Below are positions 33,704 through 44,083 of a stretch of 64,000 nucleotides of DNA, in pieces. The notes beneath the pieces are model-generated. The model saw only the letters and a program-made list of their open reading frames with translations, ran no database searches and was not told where the DNA came from. Position 1 is the first letter of the stretch. Every line of letters starts with the position of its first letter. This DNA is from Paraconiothyrium sp. Pb-2020. Taxonomy: Eukaryota; Ascomycota; Dothideomycetes; Pleosporales; Didymosphaeriaceae. The stretch covers positions 4,030,001-4,094,000 of the forward strand of contig JAJUBI010000003.1 of NCBI GenBank assembly GCA_022419385.1, written 5' to 3'. The translations under genes and the position numbers were made by a program.

Positions 33704-34354
33704 ATGGCAAAGGCCGACGAGGCGCCCATTTTCACCGCCCGCGAGATGGAGGTTCTCGCGCTCGCCTGGCAGTGCTTCGAGAACGAACCCAAGGTACGTG
33801 CCCAGTTCGAGGCCGCTTGTCACCAAGTGCCTCGATAATCTTGAGAACAGGAACTGCCTAGTACTAACCGCTTCTCAGATCGACATCAAAAAGCTCGCCA
33901 GCCTGACCGTAAGCAACCCACCAGTTACATAGTAGATGTGTCTCCTTGCTAGAAGGAAGATGTCTTTCTCTTTAGGCTGAGACATATACATGGTGTCTGG
34001 CCGCCCTGTCTTGACTCGTACTGACTTGCACCTGCGCATTAGGGTTACACCGAAGGCAGCGCCTCCGTCACCATCGGGAAGATCAAGCGCAAACTCAAGG
34101 CTCACGGTGCGGGTGCAGGTGGCGGTGAGAACCGCAGCACTCCAGCCTCTACCCCCAAGAAGACTACCGTGGCCAAAACTCCCAAGTCGGGCAAGCGCGG
34201 CGCAGACAAGATGTTCAACGAGTCGCCCACCAAAAACAAGAAAGCCAAGGTGCAGCAGGACGAGGAAGAGGAGTTCAAGATCAAGCCGGAGCCAGAGGTT
34301 GATGGTGAGTATGGTGGCTACGGTGGCTATGATGACTATCAGGGTGGTTTGTAA
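33704..34354 (+). CDS. Small basic nuclear-looking protein of unknown function
   Basis: Exons 33704-33793, 33879-33908 and 34043-34354 join in phase 0 to 143 residues; introns are 85 and 134 nt. The N-terminal 55 residues form a helical module (FTAREMEVLALAWQCFENEPKIDIKKLASLTGYTEGSASVTIGKIKRKLKAHG), similar in feel to small winged-helix or homeobox-like modules found in many filamentous fungi but not functionally named. A Lys/Ser/Thr-rich linker with an NLS-like cluster (KSGKRGADK, KNKKAKV) follows, then an acidic stretch and a Gly-Tyr repeat end (GEYGGYGGYDDY). The middle exon is only 30 nt. A chromatin or RNA-associated role is plausible from composition but unproven. Confidence 0.68.
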
Positions 34355-34840
34355 CGGGGCACTTTGAGGACTGGCGTAGGGAATTGCAGTGATTCGTTAT
34401 GATCTGGAGATACTACATGATGGCGTTATGGATATAGGAGAATCCCTGGCTACAGTTCAGCTGGCATCTTTGTGGGTGGAGGGGCTTCTACGAGCGGCCT
34501 GGGTGGATGACTTTCGAATACGTATGCGACAATCGAAATCGTCCCAGATGCAGTAAACGTGCATCCAGGACACTTGGAGTTTGACTTCCATGCACCTGCA
34601 TATGATGCTGTGATGTTCCAAGATTTGTGAGTGATAAGACGATTGTACGCAGATTGGTGTTTATCCGCTGCGATACGTCGATCGAAATCATATAGTATTA
34701 TGCTCCAAGGTCTCCTTTTGTAGTGCTAATATACAGTATATAATGATGGACGGTAACAGAAACGCTCATAATAATGCTACTTAGATATTCCGAAGAAACG
34801 GTTCGCTTCACGAACAGAGTGAGCGAGTACACACTGCGTT
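34355..34840. other. Convergent intergenic region
   Basis: 3' ends of the small basic protein gene (plus) and MSH6 (minus) face each other over 486 bases. Nothing else was recognised. Confidence 0.5.
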
Positions 34841-37800
34841 TTAGATGGCAGCAAGGGCAGCCCTGAGGGTGTCCAACGCTCTGTCCCCAACACCCTGGAT
34901 GCCCTCCCGCATAGCCCAGGCAATATCGCTCTGCATCCCGAGAGGCAGATATGCCGCGCCCTCCTCTTTCCTTACCTCCATACGCTCTCCCAGGCGCGAT
35001 GTGTGTTCCCACTCTTTTGCCGCAATTTCCGCACTCTCAATGACCTTGCTAGGGATCCCGCACATAGCTGCACAATGCATACCAAAGCTTCCTTCAGCGA
35101 CGCCATCTTCAAGCTTGTACAGAAAGGTGATGGACCGTGAAGCATCGTCCACATGGATACGCATCCTCTTATTCGAAATCTCCGGGTGAGCTTCGAACTC
35201 CTTCGCCAAAGAGCGGTAGTGGGTAGCAAAGAAGCCGACACAACCAATGCGAGTACTGATGTCGTGAAGAACGGCTTGCGCGACTGCTACACCATCATAT
35301 GACGAGGTGCCGCGGCCAAGCTCATCGAGGATCACCAACGATCGCGGCGTGGCCTCAGCTAGTATTTTCTGTGTTTCAGACAGCTCGACGAAGAAGGTTG
35401 ATTGAGCAGCGAATATGTTGTCATTGGCACCGAGACGAGACATGATACGATCAATGGGAGTAAGCGTAGCAGATGTGCAAGGCACATAGCAACCGACTTG
35501 TGCCATGATTACCGCAATACATGTCATTCGAAGGATAGTCGACTTGCCAGCGGCATTGGCGCCCGTAAGGAGATTGATGCTGGGGGTATGACCGCCCAGT
35601 GTCACATCGTTGGGGATGAAGTCGCTCACAGTGTTTAGCATGCAAGGATGCCGTAATTCCTGGAAATCCACCACGGTGCGTTCCTCCTCGGAAAACACTG
35701 GACGGCAACTGGGTTCTCCGAGCGAGGACGATGATTTCGCAAGACTTATAAGGCAATCAAGTTGCGCAACAATTTTGATTGCAGCGAGCCAAGTCGCGTA
35801 GTGCTCGTCGAAACGTGCGTAGAAGCGACTAGCCACATCCCGAACAATCTGTCCGTGGGTCTCTTGCGCTTCTTGAAGCGCTCGGACGAGTTTCCGTAGT
35901 TCGGGCGAGTAGTAACGTGTGACTTTGGCAGTAGCAGACATTTGATCCCAATCCTTCGGCACTTTGACCTTCTTAGGCACTTCCAATTGAAATATCTCTT
36001 TCCCAATGTCGTTGTAAACGATAGTTGTACAATTGAGATCCGTTCGGGCTTTCTTTAGTAGTCGATTCAAGTTCGCCTCACAGGTATTGATCTCTTCCTG
36101 ACTATTGTCGAAATCCTCCTCTACACCTGGCGCAGGCACGAGTATGCCATCAGACTTGACATATTTGCGATCGAATGCAGTTTTCCATTCTTCCAGAACG
36201 CTGGAAAGATCTGGCATCGAGGAGACGAGCTGTTCGATGATACTGTCACCCTGACTGAATTTCTTGAGCAGTTCAAAGGTATACTCAATCTGTTCAAAGC
36301 CCTCGAGGACATTCAAGAAATCCTGAGCCTTGCAGCGTCCCGCGTGGATCCTAGAGATCAATCGTTCCAGATCCGGTAGTTTACCCAGTGAAGCCGTGAA
36401 GCTTTCCGTAACATCTGGATTTGAGTTCAACGCATCAACAGCATCGAACCGTGCATTAATCTTTTTGGCGTCTGCTAGAGGATGGCAAACCCATTGCTTC
36501 AGCAGTCTCTTGCCGAACGGCGTGATACATCTATTCAATATCTTGAAGAGCGTACCCTCACCCGAACCATCGAAGTTGTTCGCGAATATTTCAAGATTGA
36601 TAAGGCTTTGGCCATCAAGTACCAAGCTAGTGGCTTTCCGGATGGGATCATACCATGCAAAATTGCCTAGAGTGACCAATTCGCGTTCGATTTTGAGGAC
36701 GCGAAGGTATTGCAGTAGGGCGCCGAAAGCTGACATTGTCAAACGGTGATCGCAAGCCTCGCGGAGAACTGGAGGCCACGCTTCGATATCATCTTCGGTG
36801 GCGGACTCGAAATACTTGGACGCTTCAATCTCGCGCACAGTGTCGTCAGCAGACCAGAACTCTTTGCCGGGTTTGAGATAGTTCCACAGCGTCGATGGAG
36901 TAGTGTTGTTCTTCAGGATGCGTAGAGCTTTCGCGGAAATGCATGACTTTTCTATGAGAAGCTCTTTTGGTCGCATTTGCGCGATAAGTGTTTCGAACTT
37001 GGTCATATCGATGTCATCAGTGAACTCGCAGAGCTGAAAGTGCGCCGTAGCAGTGTCCACGATAGCGATGCCGAAGACCGGTAGATCGTCACGATCAGTC
37101 TCCTTGATGGCCATGCAAAAAGTTGACATGTCATCTGTTAACATGCCAGCTTCAGTAAGGGTGCCCAACGTGAGCACACCGGCCAGTTCACGTCGAATGA
37201 CCTTGTCCTCCTTCTTCGCTTTCGTCGGCTTTTTCTCACCTCTCTCGCGCATCTCCTTCGCAAGAGCAGACTCCATCTGATCTACTCGGGCCACCCTGTA
37301 CCCTTTGGCGACAAATTGATTAGCCCACAGGTCAAGCGATGCCTCAGGCACGCCGACCATGCACATGTTGACCCGATCAGTCAGCTTCAGATCGAATAAT
37401 TGGTGACCAATCACCGCATCCCTTTCGTACAACTCGTAGAATTTTCCTTTTTTGAAGAACACGATCGAGTCCCAGAATTTCTGCTTTATCTCCCAGTACT
37501 GCGTTTCAAAGGGCGAGAACTTACTCCACGCCGTAGGTGGGACATACAGAGTTCGCGGATCATATTCTGGGTGATCTGGAGGCTTCCGGTCCGCATCACG
37601 GATATTTGTGAGCCATTCGTGTCGCTGCTCGGGGGACGTGGCTGAAGCTTTGGTCTTCCCTTTGCTTGCATTTGTTTTCGGTACCCTTATAGCTGTTCGA
37701 GGGTTCAGGGGCTCGAGATTGTCCGGGTCGTATGTCCATTGCTGTGCAGTGGAAGGAACACCGTCCTTGAGAATGTCTTTTCCGTCGTCGCTATCATCGA

Positions 37801-38575
37801 TCTTCATAGGCGCAGGCGGTGAAGACGACATTGCTGCCTTCGTGCGCGGTTTCATTGATCGTTGACGCTTGCGTTTGTTCGAAGGGGCCTCCTCGGCAGA
37901 GTCATCCGGCGCGATGAAGTCGTCGATGTCTATACCCGGGTCAACAATATAGTTTTGAGTCGAAGCCAGGGACGGCTTACCCTCTTCGACCAAAGCTTGC
38001 TGAGTCGCTTCATCAAGCTCGAACTCGTCGTCCGAATCATCATCTACGACTACCCTTCTACGCTTTGTGGCCCTTCCTGTTCGCGCTCCATTGGCAATCG
38101 GTTGGAACACATCGTCATCCTCTTCGTCTGATTCGGCATAATTCACAGCCTTTCGGACCTAGACATCAGTAAGTAATGCAACAAGGTCTCAGTGAGATGA
38201 ATATACCTTTCTAGATGGACTGTTGACCGCGATGCCTGTAGTTTCTGGCATGGCACAGTCAGCTTCTCTGTGAATGGATACCGTAGATGCATGCAGACCA
38301 TTCTCTTTATTCTTTCCCTGGCTGATCCCTCGCTCTTGCCGGATGGGACTCGAGGGTTGGACAGGGTCGCTGCTCGGTTGGGGCGTGAGCGATGTAGAAA
38401 GGTTCTTCGAGAGGTTGGGTGTGGATATATCCTGTGTCGGTTTCGTCTCACGTGTAGGCGTTGGCGAGTTGGTGGGCTTCTTCTGGAAGAAACCTAGAAT
38501 GGACTTCTGGTTCTTGGTGGATTGAGAACTTGATGCTGGCTGCTTCTTCTGCGACGAAGCTTTCGGGGTCGACAT
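34841..38575 (-). CDS. MSH6: DNA mismatch-repair protein Msh6 (MutS-alpha subunit)
   Basis: Exons 38207-38575 and 34841-38158 (48-nt intron, phase 0) give 1228 residues. A PCNA-interacting box, KSILGFFQKK, sits at about residue 24 and precedes a disordered Ser/Thr/Pro region and acidic blocks. The mismatch-binding domain begins near residue 335 (TQYWEIKQKFWDSIVFFKKG) with the Phe-x-Glu element KFYELYERDA that inserts at the mispair. The connector, lever and clamp follow, then the ATPase: Walker A TGANAAGKST at about 990, FFVELSETQKIL, Walker B/D-loop VILDELGRGTSSYDG and the FATHYRSL His switch. With Msh2 it would recognise base mismatches and small loops in the nucleus. Length and motifs are complete. 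It starts divergently from the aldolase gene. Confidence 0.97.
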
Positions 38576-39089
38576 TTCGTTTCCCTCTATTCCTCGGACC
38601 ATGGCGGCGGAGCGCGGAACAGATTCACTGCGTAGGAGGTATGGAGATACGACGCGCACCGCGAAGATGTCGCGCTGGAACGGTGGTCCAAGCGCGCCAG
38701 GGGACGCGTCTGTCACGTGTGGTTGAGTGCTCCAGGGCTCCAGGGCTGCAAGGTCGTGGTTGCAAGGTTCCACTTAGCGCGATCCCCCACACCTTTTCGG
38801 CGTTTGATTGAAATAACTTTCGGCAATCTCGCCGCTACGGCGTTGTCGCCGCCAGGCTAATGACAGGGAGGAGCTCCTCTATTGAACCGGTGGGACCAAA
38901 CATGTCGGAATGCCGTAACCGGAACGATTCCGAAAGCGTGGGGAGGAGGGGCAGGTCTTCATCTAGAGTTGATTGCGACTGCTCATGTATCTCGGCAGAC
39001 TTTTGATAGACATCTTCTAGACAAAATCGCGCATATAACCAGGTGCCGGCTTTCTCGTTACCCGTCTTCACTTATACCAGACCGTTGCA
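38576..39089. promoter_or_regulatory. Divergent promoter region between MSH6 and the aldolase gene
   Basis: 514 bases between opposite start codons; no specific site recognised. Confidence 0.4.
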
Positions 39090-39971
39090 ATGGCATCAGA
39101 TCTCTCACAAAACCGTTGCCTCAAAATTGTCACTCACGCGGCGAAGAACAAGTACGCAGTTCCCGCCATCTGCTGCTACAATATCGAATCCATAATCGCG
39201 AGCGTCAAAGCCGCCGAAGCCAAGAAATCACCCGTCATCGTCCAGCTCTTCCCATGGGCGATCCACTTCGCAGGCGGCATCCTCGTTCACGCGGCAAAGG
39301 AAGCTGCGGATAATGCCAAAGTGCCTGTAGGCGTACATATGGACCATGCGCAGACACCCGAAATTGTTAAGAAGGCGGCGGATCTTGGTGGTTTTGATGG
39401 CATCATGGTCGATATGTCGCACTACGAGAAAGAAGAAAATTTCCGCTTGACGAAGGAACTGGTCAAATACTGCAACGAGAGAGGCATCATTACCGAGGCG
39501 GAGCCGGGCAGAATTGATGGTGGTGAAGATGGTGTAGGAGATGTATCTGCGCTAGGTCTAGAGGCTATCCTTACAACCCCCGAGCAAGCCGAGGAATTCG
39601 TCTCGCTGGGCATTAACTGGCTTGCCCCGGCTTTTGGTAACGTCCACGGCAAGTACGGACCAAAGGGACCACAACTCGACTACGACAGGTTAAGTCGTGT
39701 CCATAAGCAGGTTGGAGATAGGGTGGATCTCGTACTACACGGTGCCGGTACTGAGTGGTTCAGCAATAAGGAAATGCTACAAAGCGTGATCCAGCGTGGA
39801 GTCGCAAAAATAAACCTGAACGACGCCATCAACAACGATTTCACCAAAATAATGGCTGAGAAGGCGTCAAATACACCTTTGACGACCTTGCTGGAGGAGG
39901 CAACAGATGCAATGCAAAAGTCTGTCGAGGACCACATGGATTACATGGGCTCGACCGGGCAGGCGTGGTAA
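39090..39971 (+). CDS. Class II ketose-bisphosphate aldolase family protein, short form
   Basis: Single exon, 293 residues from ATG 39090. Metal-ligand and active-site motifs of class II (zinc) aldolases are present: GVHMDHAQTPE (about 83-93), the TEAEPGRIDGGEDGVGD loop (about 135-151), AFGNVHGKYG (about 183-192), LHGAGTEWF (about 216) and KINLNDAIN (about 240). The length is that of the bacterial GatY/KbaY type and clearly shorter than the roughly 360-residue canonical fungal Fba1. It may therefore be a second aldolase acting on fructose- or tagatose-bisphosphate, or on another sugar phosphate, rather than the main glycolytic enzyme. No target signal is seen, so cytosolic location is assumed. 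Confidence 0.85.
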   Translation: MASDLSQNRCLKIVTHAAKNKYAVPAICCYNIESIIASVKAAEAKKSPVIVQLFPWAIHFAGGILVHAAKEAADNAKVPVGVHMDHAQTPEIVKKAADLGGFDGIMVDMSHYEKEENFRLTKELVKYCNERGIITEAEPGRIDGGEDGVGDVSALGLEAILTTPEQAEEFVSLGINWLAPAFGNVHGKYGPKGPQLDYDRLSRVHKQVGDRVDLVLHGAGTEWFSNKEMLQSVIQRGVAKINLNDAINNDFTKIMAEKASNTPLTTLLEEATDAMQKSVEDHMDYMGSTGQAW

Positions 39972-40312
39972 TGTTCAGTTGAGTTACAATAGTCGAGTTG
40001 AATACGAAGATGCGCGACTGCATGCACACATCTATACCAACGTCCGGACTCATGGTCCTGTAGTATCGTACACTAATTAGAGGTAGCATAGCAAAGCTCA
40101 AACAAGACATTGAGTCCAAAGGCGCCGACAGCACTGTGTTACCCCAAGCTCGAAACAAGGACGGTTATTCTCAACTTCTTGTCACTCCTCCAAAAGTATT
40201 ACACGCCCTAGAAAATCAATTTCACGCCGTGTTCTCATGGTATACATTGCGAGGAGCCCATAAAGTGAACCTTATGACCTCAGGAAAGGGACGATCAGGT
40301 GGCGCCCGTGGT
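39972..40312. other. Convergent intergenic region
   Basis: 341 bases between two converging stop codons; nothing recognised. Confidence 0.5.
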
Positions 40313-42154
40313 CTAATCATTTTGCTCCAAATGCCTTTCTAGGCTTCCTAGCAAGTCCGGCTCGCTATCTGGCGCAGTTGCGACGTCGGCTGCGGCTTCC
40401 GGATTCGTAGCAGTAGCATTTTGTTGATCGACCGCGACTGATGCTACGACTTCTTCGACAGGGATTGCTTTGGGAGCGGAAGGTTCTGTGACTTCGACAG
40501 GCTCCAAGATTTCGACGGGCTCCGTGACTTCAGCAGGCTCCGTGACTTCAGCAGGCTCCATGACTTCGGCAGGCTCCGTGACTTCAGCAGGCTCCGTAAC
40601 TTCAGCAGGCTCCGTAACTTCAGCAGGCTCCGTTGCTTCATCAGGCTCCGTGACTTCAGCAAGTTCCGTGATTTCAGCAGGCTCCGTGGCTTCAACAGGC
40701 TCCGCGACTCCAGCAGGCTGTGTCACTATAGAATGCTCCGCGACTAACGAAGGCTCTGGCACTGACGAAGGCTCTGGCACTAACGAAGTCTCGGGGGCAA
40801 GAACTGGTGGTAATTGATTGAGAGAATTTTGGCGACTGTGCGATACAGTTGAAAGAGGGAGCTCCGGAGAGCTGGAAGGGTCCCGCAGAGGTGCCTCTGT
40901 TTCCGGCTTGACAGGCGGCTGCACAGAAGTTTCGTTGACCTCAGCCTTTAAGGAGTCTACTGCAGGAGCCGAAGGCGCAGTTGGAGGGTCTGGTTGGGTC
41001 ACAGCTATAGGCGGAGCTTCCACGAGGGGTGTCGCATCAGGCATGGTCGTGTCCGCTTGTTCAGCGATGGACCCATCGGTCGCCGAGGCTGATGTTTTGG
41101 GAGTGGATATCGCTCGCGCAGGCGTTGGTGTACGACCCGCGTCGTCTTGGTCATCGTGATCCTCATGATCGTCATTATCATCATCCTCCGAACCTTCTTC
41201 TCCAGATCCTTCATCATCGTCCCCAGCATCCAGCATTGGAGTATCGCCTCCTTCCGATGGTTCGACTGATCCTTCTTGTTTGACACCCGGCACGGTGAGC
41301 AATTCGCTGCCAGTGCTAGAAATTGGCGTTCCTGTCTCCGTGGTCCCTTGCGCAAACAGTACCTTCTTCTTGCCACGGCCTGGCCCGCTCTTCTTCTTCT
41401 TCTTGGGAGGAGGAGGTCTTCTTCTGGGAGGAGTTTGTCGCAATAGATCGTTCGCCACTACCACGCCCTCGGCATTCACCACACCAACACCCTCGACCAC
41501 AGTTCCTGGAGCGGGGGCTGCTGCTGCATCAGGGACAGCGTCCGTCGGTTGTACTTCGCCTTGAACAGCCTGGCCCTCGGGGACCAAAACCTTGTACACA
41601 TTTACGTTGCCCTCTGCGTCTGTCTTCTTGACTTTCGTCTCTCTCATGGGGGTAGGTTGAGTTACTGCGACGCCGTTTACATACTGTGATGGTAACCCTT
41701 TGCGCCGCTTGGCTAGGTACTCTGGTTCGGGCTCTTCGAGGTGTCTCGGCACCTTGACCCACTTCTTGATCGTAAAGCCCTGGCGAACCTCCTTATGCTC
41801 CTCTTCCTCGTCCAAGATTTCTTTATCCTCTTCTACTGGTGCCGGAGGCTTGTAGATGCGCCCAGCTCTTGCTCTAGCAAGAATCTGCTGAGAATGTTCG
41901 GGCAACATGTGAGAATCCCGGGGCATAGGGGGTGCCGGCCAGTCACTCTGGTCCAATTGTTTGCTTTCGATAGTGTTCGGGCCAATTGTGATCTCAACTT
42001 CTTTGTACTGATTGATGGGAAGTCCTTCAAGTACATTATGCTCCACCTGACCACGCCCAGATCTGTTGGACCGATCCCTGTTGCGAAACTAAACGCATGT
42101 TAGCTGCTGCTTATGCAATGACAAAACTCAACCAATGTTATATACAAATATCAT
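40313..42154 (-). CDS. Low-complexity, nuclear-looking fungal protein with EPAEVT repeats
   Basis: Main exon 40313-42088, plus a proposed 9-nt first exon 42146-42154 (57-nt intron with a CTAAC branch site), give 594 residues. The N-terminal 130 residues look conserved and structured: RNRDRSNRSGRGQVEHN, then LEGLPINQYKEVEITIGPN, SDWPAPPMPRDS, FTIKKWVKVPRHLEEPEP, LAKRRKGLPSQYV. A basic PPPPKKKKKSGPGRGKKK patch (about 215-235), an acidic Asp/Glu run, and a long Pro/Glu/Thr region with hexapeptide repeats (about 440-545) follow. I do not recognise the family; the basic patch suggests nuclear location. The first exon is uncertain: ATG at 42397-42399, reading ATGGCTCCG before a stronger GTACGT donor, would also join in phase 0 over a 302-nt intron. 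Confidence 0.62.
40483..40790 (-). repeat. Coding minisatellite, 18-bp unit
   Basis: About a dozen clear and several decayed tandem copies of an 18-bp unit (plus-strand consensus GTGACTTCAGCAGGCTCC) lie inside the reading frame of the neighbouring gene. Each copy encodes a hexapeptide, EPAEVT or a variant (EPVEAT, ELAEVT, EPDEAT, EPAEVM). Several adjacent units are identical at the DNA level, suggesting recent copy-number change, while outer units are degenerate. The period is a multiple of three, so gain or loss of units keeps the frame. Confidence 0.9.
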
Positions 42155-43148
42155 GTTGGTGCACGAGCCGGGCGTTTGTTCCGTCCTGCTTATCCTGGAT
42201 GCAGGTCGCTTCTGTCTAGGCTTTTCGGCCCATGACACGGAACTGTACCCATCACAAGACGTTTCGCTAGATTCAAGGATAGACATTTGACCATGCTAGG
42301 TAAATATTGCGTTATGGATGTATGGAATGCAATGTCGCGGGAGACCAACGTACACGCGCGGAATGAGCAAGGACACACAGGGAAACGTACCGGAGCCATG
42401 TTGGACGGTTCCTCACTCAGCAAGTGCCCGTAGCAGTTGCGACTCGGTGAGACTAGCGCGTCGTTGCCTTCGCGGGAAGTTGCGGCGCGATGCAGTGCGT
42501 GAAGGGCAGGCGCGTCCGAGGTGAAGTCGCGCATGCCGTGCAACCGTGCGAGACGCCCTAAACCGTATCCGGACATATAAGTGTCGTTCGCCGGACACTC
42601 GCTGTTTGCAATCACTCGGCCGTGGTAGTCAAAGTGAAAGCGAAAGCAAATCGACGCAAGGCATTGAGGGCTGTTTCTCACATTTCGAGGAAGTGCGCTC
42701 TCGTTCAGTATATCCTTGTTGAGAGCAATTCCGTGGTTGCCCTCTGGTACCAGTGTTGAGTGGCGGTATGGCAATACACCAACTTCCAACGGAGGTCTGC
42801 ACAATTATTGTCGCGGCGACGAAGCGTACCCTCATATGCTCACAGCCTCTCTAATATGATCAGTTCATTGAGCGGATGTCCTTTTGACAACTAGATGGTG
42901 TAAGGTATCTCATATTGTACAGTGACCCTTCTACGCCTTTTTTCACCACACATTATAGTACAAGCCCTCCCATAATGATTGGAGGCACACTGTCAGCTCT
43001 TTTCGACAGGCCGCATCATGTTGACCGATTTTCTCACGCTTCAGTGATGGAGCGTGCTGATTCCATAGCAATTCATAAGTCGCATACCCAGGCTCAATCC
43101 CATCTACACAGTGTTAGCTAGCCAACAGTCGAACGTATAGTTCATGGC
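42155..43148. other. Intergenic region, about 1 kb
   Basis: Lies between two minus-strand genes. It may contain the 5' leader or an alternative first exon (42391-42399) of the EPAEVT-repeat gene. A 204-codon minus-strand open frame here has no recognisable feature. Confidence 0.45.
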
Positions 43149-43669
43149 TCACCCTTGATCTTTCTGTCTCACAATTCCACCCTCATCGCCCTTCTGTTTC
43201 CCTGACTTGCCACCCTCAACCACCAGTCGGTCCAGCTGGTAAAATTGGCTGACCACGGTTTGTCTCTGCGATCCATTCATCAGCTTGCGTCCTGTGTCAC
43301 ATCCATCTCCGTGAGGTACCCTACCTTTAGCATCTGTAGCGTCTTCAGACCTTCTTGAACCAACTCTTGTATCCTTCTCTCCTCGTTTTCGTTCTGGTGC
43401 TGTCGGAAGCCGTCGCGGGTTCTCCGTTTCGCATATTCGCGGAAGTTATAGGCGGCGAACTGATTTCCTTGTCTCAATAATGAGCGGTACTATCGGACTC
43501 GTTAGTGACATGGCTTCGAGTATCCTTCGGCTCCGCGCGCTCGGGGGGGCTAGCTGCGTGTCGAACGAGCGACAGAGCGGGAGCGCCACCAGGAACAAGA
43601 GGTTGAGAAACGTACAAGAGAGCGCACTTGGTACGGCATATCGCTTTTGATAGCTTGCGCCGATGTCAT
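43149..43669 (-). CDS. ISD11: Isd11/LYRM4, LYR-motif subunit of mitochondrial Fe-S cluster assembly
   Basis: Three exons, 43616-43669, 43325-43489 and 43149-43265, each joined in phase 0, give 111 residues; introns are 126 and 59 nt. The protein has the LYR tripeptide spanning the first splice (VRSL then [11 protein letters not shown]), the conserved [14 protein letters not shown] helix, and MLK then [18 protein letters not shown] across the second splice. Isd11 stabilises the cysteine desulfurase Nfs1 in the mitochondrial matrix, together with acyl carrier protein. Length is typical. A glycine/lysine-rich tail ([17 protein letters not shown]) extends beyond the core. Each piece is too short to be obvious alone, but together they form a complete family member. 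Confidence 0.93.
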
Positions 43670-44083
43670 GGTATTAGGAAGGTGTGAACGGCCGTTTCGC
43701 GCGGAGAGAACGTGGTTGGTAATTATATCATTGGCTTGGGTTCGGAGGAAAACCAGATGTCCGAGCTCAAGCTGGAGCTACTTCGTAATCCACGATCGAA
43801 AACCTACTGCAAAATTCTACACGCTGGCACACATAGTCATTGGGCACATATATGATACAGACTTGTTGTCATATAGTTGATCCTGATGATAATCACGATC
43901 CCCTCTAAGTAAAGAGAGGGTTGCTCTCCCGCTAGGCTTGCGCATGCGAAGCCGAATCGAACGCCGCATCGAAGTGGGAGTCCCTTAGGTACACTACCTC
44001 CCATATTGAACGCCATCCCATGCAATACCGTGTCTTTTACATGATCGCAAAAACCAGACTCCGAACTGATGAGCCCTCATGAA
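43670..44083. other. Intergenic region
   Basis: 414 bases between ISD11 start and SF3A1 stop (same strand); probably the ISD11 promoter. Confidence 0.5.

Noticed and set aside
40483..40790. Possible CRISPR-like or telomeric array
   Set aside because: Units are directly adjacent with no spacers, have an 18-bp period, and lie in a reading frame; a coding minisatellite.
42190..42804. 204-codon minus-strand frame downstream of ISD11
   Set aside because: No domain or conserved-looking block; lies across a likely leader or intron of the EPAEVT-repeat gene.
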